Shown: positions 1 to 10,370, numbered from the stretch's first letter. The stretch: 24,330 bases of DNA from Gryganskiella cystojenkinii (GCA_015852425.1 JAAAIG010000605.1:1-24330); one strand, 5' to 3'. Translations and numbers: made by a program. The notes: generated from the sequence alone by a model not told the origin.

Positions 1-2572
1 ATACCTGAAGACGCTTCACAGCCTCGGTTTGCTCCTCTTTGGACAAGGCACGGAATTCCGGACCAGTCATGGCCAAACCACCTTTGACCAAAATACCAGC
101 ATTCTTGGCAATCGCGCGAGCGGTCTGGAGATTATCTCCTGTGATCATGCGAACGGTAACACCAGCCTTGGCGAAATCTTGGACAGATTCAATTACACCG
201 GGACGGAGAGGATCCTGGATGCCGACGACACCAAGACAGATGAGTTTGGTATTAGGAGCTTCATCGTCGGTAAACTTTTTAAACTCGGAGGCAGAGACAT
301 CTCGGTACGATAGAGCAATGGTTCGGAGGGCTTTGTCCGCATACTGAGAGATAACTTGATCAAACTTTGCGCGAGCGCTAGCGTCCAAGGGATATGTGAG
401 ACCCTCAGAGTCGATGTAATGAGTGCAGCAGCCAAGGACAATCTCGGACGCACCCTTGACATACAAGCGATAAGGCTCCTTGCCATTAGGGGTCTCGGCC
501 ACACATGACATAGTCTTCTTCAAGGAACTGAAGGGGTAGATCTTGGCCAATTTTGTCTCTGCACGAATTATGCTATACGAGACACCGAGAGACTTAATGA
601 AACCCAAAAGAGCCGACTCGGTCTTGGATCCAATGAACGCCGAGTTGCCACGCTCGTCTCTGTCCTCGAAAGCTGAGGAGTTCAACGCGATACCATCGAT
701 AATGATCTGAGCGACCTCGGTGTTGACCTCAGCATGCCAGTTCTTTGCCCTGTCTTGTCCAACAAAAGGGTGAAGAGAGAGAGTACCCTCAACAACGGTC
801 ATCTTGTTCTGAGTCAAAGTTCCAGTCTTGTCCGAGCACACAGTAGTAGCGTTACCCATGGTCTCGCAAGCAGAGAGAACTCGGACCAAATTGTTATCCT
901 TCAACATCTGAGTCGTGGCATAAGCAAGAGCCAAAGTGACCGCCATGGGGAGACCTTCGGGAACTGCGACGACAACGATGGTGATCGCCTGAATGACAAT
1001 CTTAACCATGTCCGAAAAGATCTCGGTACCGTCGGGGAAAGGTTCGGACGAGAGAGAGGCTTGGATGAAGTACTTGACGACCAAGGTCATCAACATGGCA
1101 ACTGCGGCTGCCATACCGAGTTTGGCAATAGATTCCGCCAACAGATCCAACTTGTGTTGCAAAGGTGTCTCCTCTGGAGTCGTCTCGCGCATCGCCATCA
1201 TGGTCTTTCCAAAGAACGAGTTGGTGCCAACAGCCGTGACCAACATCTGACCAGATCCGTCCAAAACCTTGGAACCCGAGATGACATAACATTTCTCCTC
1301 GGGATTCTTTTTCAATGCATCGGATTCACCCGTAGCCGAGGACTCGTCGCAAGTGATGTTGTGAGACTTAAGGATAATACCATCGACTGCCAAAAGATCA
1401 CCGGGTTCCATCAACATGATATCACCGACCTGAACGTCCTTGACATTGATCTCTTGTTCACGACCATCGCGCAACAACTTGACGTTTCGATCTTCCTTCT
1501 TGGCATTCAGTTTCTGGAACTGTTGCTCCTTTTGGTAATCGTTAATCGCATTCGTGAACACAACGGCAGCAACAGCTGCCAGGATGGCGACACCCTCGAC
1601 CCAACCGACGCGAGGTTCGCCCTCCTTGTGATGTGGTCCATAATCCTCGTACACACTAACTCCCAAGGACACGACTGCGGCAATACTCAGCAAGACTAAA
1701 AACAATGCACAGAAAAAATGGAAGTGATGAGTTTTCCGATCGCCGCTTACTTTCTTCTTTTCAGATCCCGGCAACTTTTTTTTTTTTTTTTTTTGGTCGA
1801 GCGGTTTTTGATGATTATGAAACATCGATTCCCTTCAGTGACAAAAATATCCAATTGAAGGCCGAGGGGCGAAAAAGAGAGATCTTTTTTTTTTCTTACT
1901 CAAAGTTCGATCGTTGTAAGCAGAGACGACCAAGGACCAGAAAGATGCACTCTCGACTGTTGGGAGAATCTAAGAGTGTGATTAGGGGTAAAAAGAAGCA
2001 TGAGAATCTATACATCACATATGGCCGAGGCCATTGGGTTCTCTGCATCCTTTAATTGTAGTTGCCTCCTCCATATTCCAGACAGGGAGAGGGTCAAAGG
2101 GACGCTGTCGATTGAGCTGCCGACTCTCAATTGATGATTTCATCTCATGAACCATATTTATCTTTGAAGAAACAACGACTCTCATAGCAAGAGAGACAAA
2201 AGAAGAAGCAAGGAAAGAAAGAAACCCCCAAAAAATCAATGAAGTAGCAATTGAACTCACATTGCGACCAAAGTGCTTGGATCGAGTCGCAAACTTGGTT
2301 TGGTCCGCATGACCGGCCGAGTAGGACTCCAACGTCTCGTCCGAGTGCAGACCGACCTTGGGATCGACTCGCAGACCCCGACAGATCTCGACAATCCCTC
2401 CCATCTGTCGAGGGAGAGTCGGGTTCGTGGGGTCCGTCAGAGGTGCAAGGTCATGGACAGTGTACCTGAACTCTTGAGAAGAGGAAGCAGTGGCCGTGGC
2501 AGAGTAAGAGCCATGTTGTTGTTGTTCTTGTTGGGCCAAGAGAGGTTCTCTCGAGTCAGAGTCACGCGCCAT
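1..2572 (-). CDS. PMC1: Vacuolar/plasma-membrane-type P-type Ca2+-ATPase (PMC1-like), 5' part, runs off left edge
   Basis: P-type ATPase that pumps Ca2+ out of the cytosol, in fungi usually into the vacuole. Three exons fit in phase: 2572-2261, 1969-1900 (70 nt) and 1695 to beyond 1. Introns carry GTGAGT and GTAAGA donors and TAG acceptors. Together they give about 692 residues of a family usually 1,000-1,300 long. Visible motifs: TGES actuator motif at about residues 249-252, the PEGLP Ca2+-site segment, CSDKTGTLT with phospho-acceptor Asp416 (DKTGT at 818-832), YVKGASE in the nucleotide-binding domain, and MITGDN near the edge. The C-terminal transmembrane half lies outside the window. The ATG at 2572 sits in a good context (GCAAAATGG) and the polar N-tail is typical. 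The downstream intron separates short exon 2 (ILPTVESASFW..., joining FGRN to the first membrane helix). PMC1 versus plasma-membrane PMCA is inferred from the fungal context. Confidence 0.93.
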
Positions 2573-4061
2573 TTTGCGATGTCAGGTCGATGAAAAAAGA
2601 AAGGATCCCGTCAATAGAACGATGGGATAACGGCGGCGGTCTTTTGGATTGAGAAAGAGAAAGAGAAAGAAGGAAAAAGAAGATGGAAGGGTTCGTAACA
2701 ATGACAACGACAAAAGTGTGGTATCGATAAGGGCAAGGTGTGGGTTCGTGAAAAAGGGACTTGTGTGTGACGGATTTGCTTTGCCACGCAGTCAATGTTT
2801 GTTTTTTAAAACAAAAGGCGGAGCGTCGATAAGGAAAGAAATGTTTTGTTGGTAAACGTAACAACAACAAAAAAAGAAAAATAGAAGACAGGGTAAATGG
2901 AGAAAGAAGGGAATGAGTCGACTTGAATGAAAAGAGTGAAATGAGTTGAATGAGACCTTGCGATAACTGGCTAAACTTGTGGGTATTCGCGAACGAAAAA
3001 TCACGAATAAGAGCACAGCCTGAGCGGTCCTATTTTGACAAACTGACCAAAGGGGCTGATTGCCTTAACCCCCACCTGTTGGATGGGCTCTCGGCTCAAC
3101 TTGCGTCCGAGCCTCCTTTTCCAAGTGGAAGATTCGATTGTTCGTATTTTTATTTTCCAAAACCAACATTGTAAGAAGAGGTCGATTGTAATTTCAGTGT
3201 ATATCAGCCTTGCTATAATGGTACTTGCTCACATCCCCATCGGCGAAGGGGCTGCACGTTGTGGCCATCAAGCCAAACAGCAGGAGAAAGAAGTGGGCAC
3301 ATTGCTCACTCTGCATATTCAGTCTGTCTCGGCCAAAAAAAATCGACCTCCTCGGTAACACAAAAAGAAGGCACGGAAAGAGAAAATGGAAAAATGGAAT
3401 ATTGGAAAAGAACGTGAAGGGGTTTGAGACGGGGCTGATTGTTTTGTTCTGCTGACTACTTTACCAACTTTTCTCGACCTTCCAAATTTCGAGATTGGTT
3501 TTGGACGATGACCAGTCATGCAGCTAAAACGAATGGCAAGGATGAAAAAAGGGGAAGGCGTTGTGGCTACTTTGGGTCGACAACTATGTGGCTGAATACA
3601 CTTTGAGCACTTTTTGAGCCTTTTTGGTCAATTGAGACTTCGCCCTTGATCAAGGAGAAACTGCGGCATGTTGCGTCGTTGGAACCCGTTCGAGAAGTTA
3701 AGCAGGGCTGTTGCATGAGTTCATCGTCCCCTCTCCCTTCTCTTTATCTCTTTTCGCGGGCATTTTAAAGACCTGCTCAGCCACCAAAATACAAAAACGA
3801 AATCCATTAAGGGTTTTGATTAAGGGTATAGACAATCAAATCACGTGTATTTGTTTGGTGGATGGTGGATGCTTCTTCCATTTGAAGTACTGAAAAAAGT
3901 GCCTCGCCTTCCATTTGACATTCTTCTTCATCCACCATTCGAAAGACCACACTCAGGGATCAGGACCACGTTTAAGCAGACAACACTCTCGACATACCTA
4001 GACCACTCATCATACACGCAGCAAAGGTCCCTTTTTGCCTGTTGACAACAAGACACACATA
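2573..4061. other. Divergent intergenic region between PMC1-like and NSP1-like genes
   Basis: About 1.5 kb upstream of two divergently transcribed genes, so it should hold both promoters. No open frame here has coding character. I see no clear TATA box. AG-rich tracts at 2649-2700 and 2860-2900 read as pyrimidine-rich leader or promoter DNA for the minus-strand Ca2+-ATPase. A 5S-rRNA-like fragment lies at 3682-3710 (listed separately). Nothing else supported. Confidence 0.6.
3682..3710 (+). ncRNA. 5S rRNA-like fragment (possible relic)
   Basis: The core GAAGTTAAGCAGGG at 3694-3707, preceded by CCCGTTCGA, resembles the loop-B/helix-III part of eukaryotic 5S rRNA (CCCGTC-CGA...GAAGTTAAGCAGGG). 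The flanks do not continue as a 5S rRNA: the GGTTAGTACT-like segment and the closing helix are absent. If the resemblance is real it is a fragment or a retro-derived relic, not a working gene. A chance match is quite possible. Confidence 0.25.
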
Positions 4062-6179
4062 ATGGGTACAGACATCAAAACCAAATTGAGGACGCGTTTT
4101 CTGTTGACTCTCATGCGGACATCAATGGCGGCATCACCTTGTTCAATTGCCATTCTCATCCACACAGGCTGCTAACATCACCCCCCTCTGTCCCTTCTAC
4201 TCTTGATATTCTGAACAATAGCAAACAACTCTGGATTCAGCTGTAAGTAACAATCAGTTAAAGCGCGGTAAAGCCCAGGTGGCGTAGTGACTTCATGATG
4301 TCACATTCAGTCAGCTAACTTGAAAGCTTTTGTTACTCGTTTGATATCAATATAGTTGGCGGTGGTGGCTCAACATTCGGAAGTGGTGGTGGTGGTGCTG
4401 CCGGTGGATTCGGTGCACCAGCAGGAGGTGGAGGAATTTTCGGTGCTGCCAAACCTGCTGCAGGAGCACCTACCGGATTTGGCTTTGGATCCACCCCAAC
4501 AACTTCATCAGCAGCCCCAGCCTTTGGAGGCGGATCCGTCTTTGGCGGCACAGGATCAACAGCAGCCCCAGCATTTGGATCGTCAGCAGCACCTACCACG
4601 GGATTCGGCGCAGCCCCTACTTCAGGTGCTGCACCCTCAAGCCTGTTCGGAGGAGCCTCCACATCGACCTCTAGTCCATTTGGAGCAACAACAACGTCGA
4701 GCCCCTTTGGTGGCCCGGCGGCCTCAGGAGCCTTTGGTGCTCCTGCAGCCTCTGCCCCAGCTGCTAGTCCATTCGGTGGTGCTCCTGCTACGTCTGCACC
4801 CGCATTTTCATTCGGAGGAGCATCGACTGCGACCACATCTGCACCCACTCTATCTTTTGGAGCACCGGCTGCGGCCTCTGCAGCTCCTGCCTTTGGTGCT
4901 GCCAAGCCGACAGCGCCCGCGGGAGGAATGTTCGGAGCTGCGCCTGCTACATCCACACCTGCTCCGTCCGCCTCACCCTTCAGTTTGAACACAAGCGCTC
5001 CCGCATCGACTGGTGGCTCTCTCTTTGCACCCAAGCCTGCCGCTGCTGGTGCCGCACCCTCAATGTTTGGTGGCGCTCCAGCTCCTCCTGCTTCGACCCC
5101 CGCTTCTCTCTTTGGAGGCGGTGCCAAACCCGCTACACCTTCGCCTCTCTCATTCGGATCAACCACCGCAGCCACCACATCAACCGCGACCACGTCAGCC
5201 GCTCCTGCATTCAGTTTGACGATGCCTTCCGCCGCCAGCGCAGCTGCTTCATCGGCGGCCGCCACATCTGCACCAGCATTCTCTCTCAGTACCCCAGCCG
5301 CGACTGCAGCGAGCTCGGTTACGTCAGGATTAACTACCAAGCCTCAAGATACGGGTGCAGCCAAGGCTGTTGTTCCACCGACACCCTCGGCATTGCGTAA
5401 TAAGAGCATGGACGAGATTTTACACCAGTGGTCAAAGCAACTGGACGAACATACCAAAGCGTTCCGTGAGCAGGCCAAGAAGGTCTCTGATTGGGACCGC
5501 AAGCTGTTTGCGAACGGCCATCAGATCAGTCAATTGTACCAGATGACTATGGAGACGGAACAAACACAAAAGACGATCGACCAGAACCTGGATTATATCG
5601 ATTCTCAACAACAGGAACTGAGCGGGATCCTAGATCAATACGAGGAACAGGTCCAAAAGATGTTTGAGAAGGATGCTGCGACGGCAGGTGTGAACGCGAA
5701 CGGTCTTCGTCCCGTGGATGAGCAACGCGAACAGACTTATAGTTTGGCCGAGAACTTGAACAAGCAATTGGATGACATGTCGCTCAACCTCACGAGCATG
5801 ATTGAGGAGATCAACCAGACTTCTCCTCAGGCCGGTGGTGAAGGCAGTGACCCTGTAAGTTTTTTTACTTTTTTCTTCTTCGCTGTGCTCCTTTCAACAA
5901 AATTTTATTTCTTTGAGTGAAACTAGGGAAGAGTCCAGTTAGTGCATGAACTAACAACATTTTCTCCCATTTCGTCTTGTAAAATGAATATTTTCAAACG
6001 ACAACTAGGTCTCTCAAATCGTCCAAATCTTGAACTCGCACTTGACAAGTTTGCAATGGATCGATGAATCGACGACCTCTCTACAGGCCAAGGTCCAGGA
6101 TGCGGGCCGGCTCCAGAACCAAATCATCAAGGAGCACGAGAGCTATCGCAGCCGAGGCGTTTTCACTGGACGATCGTAA
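4062..6179 (+). CDS. NSP1: FG-repeat nucleoporin Nsp1/Nup62 (four-exon model)
   Basis: Central-channel nucleoporin that with Nup57/Nup49-type partners forms the FG permeability barrier. Proposed exons: 4062-4065, 4222-4242, 4356-5854, 6009-6179, giving about 564 aa (human NUP62 522, yeast Nsp1 823). Exons 3 and 4 are secure: an Ala/Gly/Ser/Thr/Pro-rich FG region to about residue 330, then a coiled-coil Nsp1_C domain from about residue 340 (MDEILHQWSKQLDE at 360), ending at TAA 6177-6179. Exon 3 has no ATG upstream in frame, only a CAATATAG acceptor. Splicing 4242 to 4356 yields SGFSFGGG, the family N-terminus. An in-frame TGA at 4212 forces one more upstream exon. ATGG at 4062-4065 spliced to 4222 gives MANNSGFSFGG; its GTACAG donor is weak, so the extreme 5' end is tentative. 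Branch points CTAAC occur at 4172 and 4315 and in intron 3. Confidence 0.9.
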
Positions 6180-6729
6180 AGATAATAGACGATCGGTGTC
6201 TCCTCCCCTCATTTCCCCTCTTGAAGGTATATGGTAGCTGGAATCCATGTATCTCTCGAAATACTTCAAACAATATTATGCAAAAAGCAGCATCCGAATA
6301 AATCAAATTGAGACAAAAGTATCACGCGCAGCAACGGCTTTCAACAAAATTGGGGGGTTTTTTCCCAAGGACGAAGAATGGTCGCACAGAACTAAGGGGT
6401 TGACAATTTTGCAAAAAGCATCACAAACCCGAACTAGCACCAATGTTTTGCGAACAGACACCAATGGGGCGCGACCGGAATGAGATGGGTGCAGCTCTTT
6501 CTTTTGAAAGCAAGGACAGAGAAATTATGCAAGACGATTTCTTTTTTTTTTTGGTTAACAATATTTACAACGTTTTTTATTTTTTTATGATAGTGAGTAT
6601 GGTACAGGGCGATAAGAGAGGGGGGGAGGGGGGAGGGTTCGTAAAGGAGGAAAGGATAATATCCCTCACTACTTTCTTGCTTGTTGCATCGTGATAGATT
6701 TGCTTGGTTTTTTTTCTTCTTCGTGTTCT
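6180..6729. other. Convergent intergenic region / 3' UTRs
   Basis: Spacer between the NSP1 stop and the stop of the minus-strand 98-aa gene. It carries the NSP1 polyadenylation signal AATAAA at 6297-6302, T-runs near 6540-6590 and a G-rich patch at 6620-6640. No gene seen. Confidence 0.6.
6297..6302 (+). terminator. Polyadenylation signal AATAAA for NSP1
   Basis: Exact AATAAA 118 nt after the NSP1 stop codon and on the same strand. Assignment is by position. Confidence 0.55.
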
Positions 6730-7026
6730 TTAGGCCTTGAGGTCCTGAATGAACTGCTTGGCAAAGATCTGGCTTGCAGAGTCCGAGGACGCGGAACGGT
6801 AAACACGGTTAGCAGCGGCTCTGGAGGCCGAGGAGGAAGACACGGAAGCCGAGGTGGCAGCAGCAGCGCCGGGTTGCTCAAGGGACTGGACCAACTGTTG
6901 CAAGACAATAGGGTGATGCTCAGGGTGGAACGCGTTCTTGGAAGAGGTGGCCGAGGCAATGTTCAAGGATGTAAAACCACGGGTGGAGGTCGAGGAGGAG
7001 CGGATGGCGTTCAAGATGGAAGACAT
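6730..7026 (-). CDS. Small uncharacterised protein, 98 aa, possibly mitochondrial
   Basis: Single-exon frame from ATG 7026-7024 (context ACAGCCATGTCT) to TAA 6732-6730. I do not recognise the family. The N-terminus (MSSILNAIRSSSTSTRGFTS) is Ser/Arg-rich with no acidic residues, as in mitochondrial presequences. The middle has a conserved-looking stretch (AFHPEHHPIVLQQLVQSLEQ) followed by an Ala/Ser-rich linker and a short amphipathic end (ASQIFAKQFIQDLKA). Codon third positions are mostly C/G, like the other real genes here and unlike the spacers. A TATA box lies at 7179-7172, about 150 nt upstream, followed by a pyrimidine-rich leader typical of a well-expressed fungal gene. An acceptor-like TTTTTACAG ends 3 nt before the ATG, so an upstream leader exon is possible. 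That it is a gene is likely; its function is unknown. Confidence 0.75.
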   Translation of the reverse strand: MSSILNAIRSSSTSTRGFTSLNIASATSSKNAFHPEHHPIVLQQLVQSLEQPGAAAATSASVSSSSASRAAANRVYRSASSDSASQIFAKQFIQDLKA

Positions 7027-7171
7027 GGCTGTAAAAAGTTTTGCTGAGGGTGGTTGGTGGTTATTTTTTTGAAACTTGAGAGTGAAAGTTGTAAGGAGGT
7101 GGTTGGAGAGAGATTTGAAAATGGTTAAAAAGAAAAAGAAAAAGAAAAAAAGAAGAGGGGAGAACGGTTAG

Positions 7172-7179
7172 TATTTATA
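7172..7179 (-). promoter_or_regulatory. TATA box (TATAAATA) for the 98-aa gene
   Basis: On the minus strand TATAAATA lies about 150 nt upstream of the ATG at 7026. It is followed by TTTTTC runs and a C/A-rich leader. The spacing fits a start of transcription near 7145 and a leader of about 120 nt. Confidence 0.6.
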
Positions 7180-7883
7180 CTTGATCGTATTTGATGGAGG
7201 AGGAGGGAGGGGGGGGCGTGACCAAGGAACTTAGACTTCCACCATGTGCTCTCTTCCCGTCTCCGACGCCTACGTACAGTACAATGTATCAATGATAAGA
7301 AGAGAAGCTCCAACTCTAAAACACACAAAGCCGAAACACAAAAAACACAATGAGGCAAACTCTTGAAATTGAAATCTGAAATCTTATTGCCACCAAAGCA
7401 GGTGACGTTCGGCGGGCGCCCAAAACCAAAACTTCGGGTCATTTTCACATTGGAGGAAGGAGGTCACGGTATCAGAATTAAAGCTCTTGTCCAATCATAG
7501 ACGAGCTCGCATATGAAAATCGCCCTGTTTGTCAATAGATAGCGGATCGGATCAGATAGGGTCCCTAGGAATTCCGAAGGGGTAAAGGAAACAACGCCTG
7601 GGTTACCCCTTCCTTTACTGTGCCCGACGATGCTGTTATGTGACGATATCGAGAAAGAAACGAAGAACAAAGAAAGAGATTGTTTGCACCCCACTGTTTG
7701 TTTTTTTGTGAACCAGGGATGTGGAGAGAGTTTTTTTTTTTCTTTTTGTTTTTTTTTGTTGCGGAGACAGTCTTCTACTCACCTGTTTGCGAATGAAGAG
7801 AAAATGAAAGCTAAAAAAAAGGATATGTTTTGTTTGCGCTTGACAAAGAGGTGACAAAAGACCTTTTTTTTTTGCTGGCAACC

Positions 7884-7892
7884 CTTTTTATA
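7884..7892 (-). promoter_or_regulatory. Second TATA-like element (TATAAAAAG) upstream of a splice donor
   Basis: TATAAAAAG reads on the minus strand at 7892-7884. About 100 nt downstream, CAAACAG|GTGAGTAG at 7789-7776 is a full consensus 5' splice site. Between them there is no ATG, so this could be a non-coding leader exon spliced to the acceptor at 7030-7029 just before the 98-aa gene. This is inference. Confidence 0.35.
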
Positions 7893-8528
7893 CATCCTCT
7901 TCATTTTTTGCGACGACAAGATACCGGGTTGGTATAACCGACGATAAGAGAGGAAGAAAAAAAAAGCCGCAAGTCTCGCTTTAGACCCGAGTACCTAGGG
8001 AAAGATGGAAACAAAAAAAACTGGCATTTGGTTTGGCCTAATATCTGCATCATTGTGTTGGAACGAACAAAAGGCAAGATTTCCTAGCCTGACAAAAGAT
8101 ACTCAAAAAAATATTGACAACCAGACAATCGACATCATCAATTTAGTCCGTCGTACAGTAGAGCGCCTCACTAGACCGAGACTAAGGAATCCTCATTTCA
8201 TCCCATTTCTTGTCCCTGAGTGAATTTGTTCTTCCCAACTGACCTCAAATGACGTACATTGAGGAAAAGGCTCAAAATTAGAGCCCAACCCTGAGAAACC
8301 GCGATCTTATCTTTTACAGATGGGACTGCTTTTCACAAAAAAAAAGTCTGCAAGGATCAAGAACTTCCAAACGGAGGGTCAAAAGAGATGATGATCTTCA
8401 AACGATTTTCGGGTAGCGAGCTGAAGAGGATGCTTTTATGGTACAGTTGGTTTGCAAATATGTTCGTTGGATGATCCAAATGCGATATACGATTGTGATA
8501 TGGGGAAGGGACTCGTCAAATAGGCAAC

Positions 8529-10370
8529 CTATTTCTTGTTGGGATGTCTCCGTCGCTGCCGCTTGTGAGGTCTCTGCTCATCATCGAGGATTGAGCCACC
8601 AACTTGTGGTTCTAAATCAATGACAACATCCCCCACGTTCATCCTTCTGCTCTTTCCTCCTCCATTCAAGGGTTGGTTCGCAGGGAGTACAATATCAGCA
8701 TCTCTCAAGATATCACCGACGGCCCGCCGTTGGTTACCCTCGCGACTTTGGTCAGAGGATAGCATCGTAATGTCGTCCGAGACAAGCTCGACGTCGCCGA
8801 TACTGTTGTTGTCGTGACTAACAGCGCCAGTTTTGAGCGACTGCTTGCGAAGCCCACTCTTGTGTTTTTTCCGCAACAACTTCCGTCTAAGTGCGCGTGC
8901 TACTTTATGGTTCAAAAGCGGCTTTCCTCCGCTGCTTCCTCCCGCCGCTGGTATTGAAGATGAGCTCTGAATGCCATCATCGCTCTTGTCATTCCGCTCC
9001 TGATCCTCCTCCGCTTCTCTCTCCTCTCTCTTGCGCGGTGTGACTGTGGAGATATCCACACCCTGAGCCTTCAAAGAGTCTTCTTGGGCCCGAAGTCTCC
9101 GGCTCAAGGTGCTTCTGGCAGCTTTTCCCAAGCTCTTGCGATCTGTGGCGAGCATGTCTTGGTAATCTGCAACTTGATCCTCCAGTGACGAATAATTCTT
9201 TTTCCTTGGCTTTGGTTGTCGTTGATGTTCTTTTTCTCGTGTCGGATGCCTCCAGCCGCCTGCTTCCATTCTTCGGTCCTGTGCATAGACCCTGGCTTGA
9301 AATTCAGGGCCATGATATCTCTCGCTCGAGGAATCAAACGGGTTCGCCCGCATGTACGAACTCACATTCGCCTGCGGGAGCAAATCGATCAGATAGTCTC
9401 GAACCTTGAGAAGCTCATAATCCTGATCTGCATCGGGCAATGAACTGTCGTAATCGCGAAGGATGATACTGTTGTAAGGTTGCAGCTGCGTCTTGTGGAT
9501 CGAATCGTCAATGAGGACAGTGTTCCGTTGATCGAATCGACTCTCGAATTTCCGAAGGTCATGCTTTTTGATCCCCTCTTTGCTCTTATTGTCTCTGGTC
9601 TCTTCCAGAAACTTTTCTCTTTCGGTCTCGGCCACATCCCAGACGAAATCCAAATCCTTGAGCGTCAGGACCTTGCGATGGTAATCCTGCTCGGCCAACC
9701 TCATATCCTCTCGGGACCAGATGCGATCGAGTTTCTTTTTCGTGCCCCCAGGGAATTGTTCGACCAGTTTCTTGACCGTCGGGGGTCTGGCACTCGACCA
9801 GATCATGACTCGAAAATTTTGAAGGAGACATTGGATAAACGTGTCTAAATGAGGACGTCTCACGACTCCGGATTTCTTGCCGATGCCAGGCCGCCGATGC
9901 ACCATGGCCCCGTTGAGGTCGAGGATGACGAGGATGGTTTGAGCAGTTGGAAGTGTCTCGGGTTGTTCATGGGCACAAAGGATGTATTCGGGATGAATGG
10001 GTCGGATACCTGTGGAAGGGTAGTAGGTTGAAGTGTCTGCGTTGTAGAAATGAGAGTGATTTTGTGTCGATATTGGAGTGACTTGAGCTTGTTCAATAGA
10101 CTCGTCGCAAGGCGAAAAAGGCTCGTCCTTGCTCATGGGACCATCGATCAGTTCGGTCGTGCCAAAATCGGAATCGATACTCTCATTGTCTGAATCTGCG
10201 AGTTCGTCAATCTCGAATTCGGTTGAAGAAGAGGAACTTTCGTTGCTGTTGTTGTCGTCATCGTCGTCATCGTCATCGTGGTCACTGTCCAACGAGTCTG
10301 AAATCTCGATGACATCGATTTCAGACTCCATGGGTGTAGTGGCGAGATCCTCAGGATCTGAAAATGACAT
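8529..10370 (-). CDS. FCP1/NIF homology-domain protein (HAD superfamily), 613 aa
   Basis: Single-exon gene, ATG 10370-10368 to TAG 8531-8529. The FCP1 homology (NIF) domain of the HAD phosphatase superfamily spans about residues 145-340: VILDLNGAMV (Asp151), FRVMIWSSARP, and NTVLIDDSIHK. FCP1/SCP enzymes dephosphorylate proteins such as the RNA polymerase II tail using DxDGT; here the motif is DLNGA, with Asn153 in place of the second Asp, the general acid. Related DLNG-type FCP1-domain proteins exist in fungi and plants, so this is probably a subfamily trait; activity is uncertain. The N-terminal ~95 residues are acidic (eight consecutive Asp at 32-39, Ser-rich tract 45-49). The C-terminal half is basic and disordered with bipartite-like NLS clusters (RRKLLRKKHK; the last residues KRQRRRHPNKK), suggesting a nuclear protein. 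The exact substrate cannot be read from sequence. Confidence 0.88.
   Translation of the reverse strand: MSFSDPEDLATTPMESEIDVIEISDSLDSDHDDDDDDDDNNSNESSSSSTEFEIDELADSDNESIDSDFGTTELIDGPMSKDEPFSPCDESIEQAQVTPISTQNHSHFYNADTSTYYPSTGIRPIHPEYILCAHEQPETLPTAQTILVILDLNGAMVHRRPGIGKKSGVVRRPHLDTFIQCLLQNFRVMIWSSARPPTVKKLVEQFPGGTKKKLDRIWSREDMRLAEQDYHRKVLTLKDLDFVWDVAETEREKFLEETRDNKSKEGIKKHDLRKFESRFDQRNTVLIDDSIHKTQLQPYNSIILRDYDSSLPDADQDYELLKVRDYLIDLLPQANVSSYMRANPFDSSSERYHGPEFQARVYAQDRRMEAGGWRHPTREKEHQRQPKPRKKNYSSLEDQVADYQDMLATDRKSLGKAARSTLSRRLRAQEDSLKAQGVDISTVTPRKREEREAEEDQERNDKSDDGIQSSSSIPAAGGSSGGKPLLNHKVARALRRKLLRKKHKSGLRKQSLKTGAVSHDNNSIGDVELVSDDITMLSSDQSREGNQRRAVGDILRDADIVLPANQPLNGGGKSRRMNVGDVVIDLEPQVGGSILDDEQRPHKRQRRRHPNKK

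Larger units (their letters stand above)
7027..8528. other. Intergenic region between 98-aa gene and FCP1-domain gene
   Basis: A/T-rich spacer with many A and T runs. It contains the TATA box at 7179-7172 and a second TATA-like element at 7892-7884 followed by a consensus splice donor (listed separately). Open frames here begin mainly with non-ATG codons and encode low-complexity K/F/S sequence, so I call none. The stretch 7900-8528 is 3' flank of the FCP1-domain gene with nothing recognisable. Confidence 0.5.

Noticed and set aside
734..1699. 321-codon plus-strand frame
   Set aside because: Antisense of the Ca2+-ATPase exon 3, which has all P-type motifs on the minus strand.
2990..3100. tRNA-like start GCCTGAGCGGTC
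   Set aside because: No B-box (GGTTCRANNCC) and no acceptor stem at the expected distance.
4333..5340. 335-codon open frame on the minus strand across the NSP1 FG region
   Set aside because: Ala/Gly/Pro/Val-only sequence that mirrors the biased FG-repeat codons on the other strand; the plus frame has clear Nsp1 homology.
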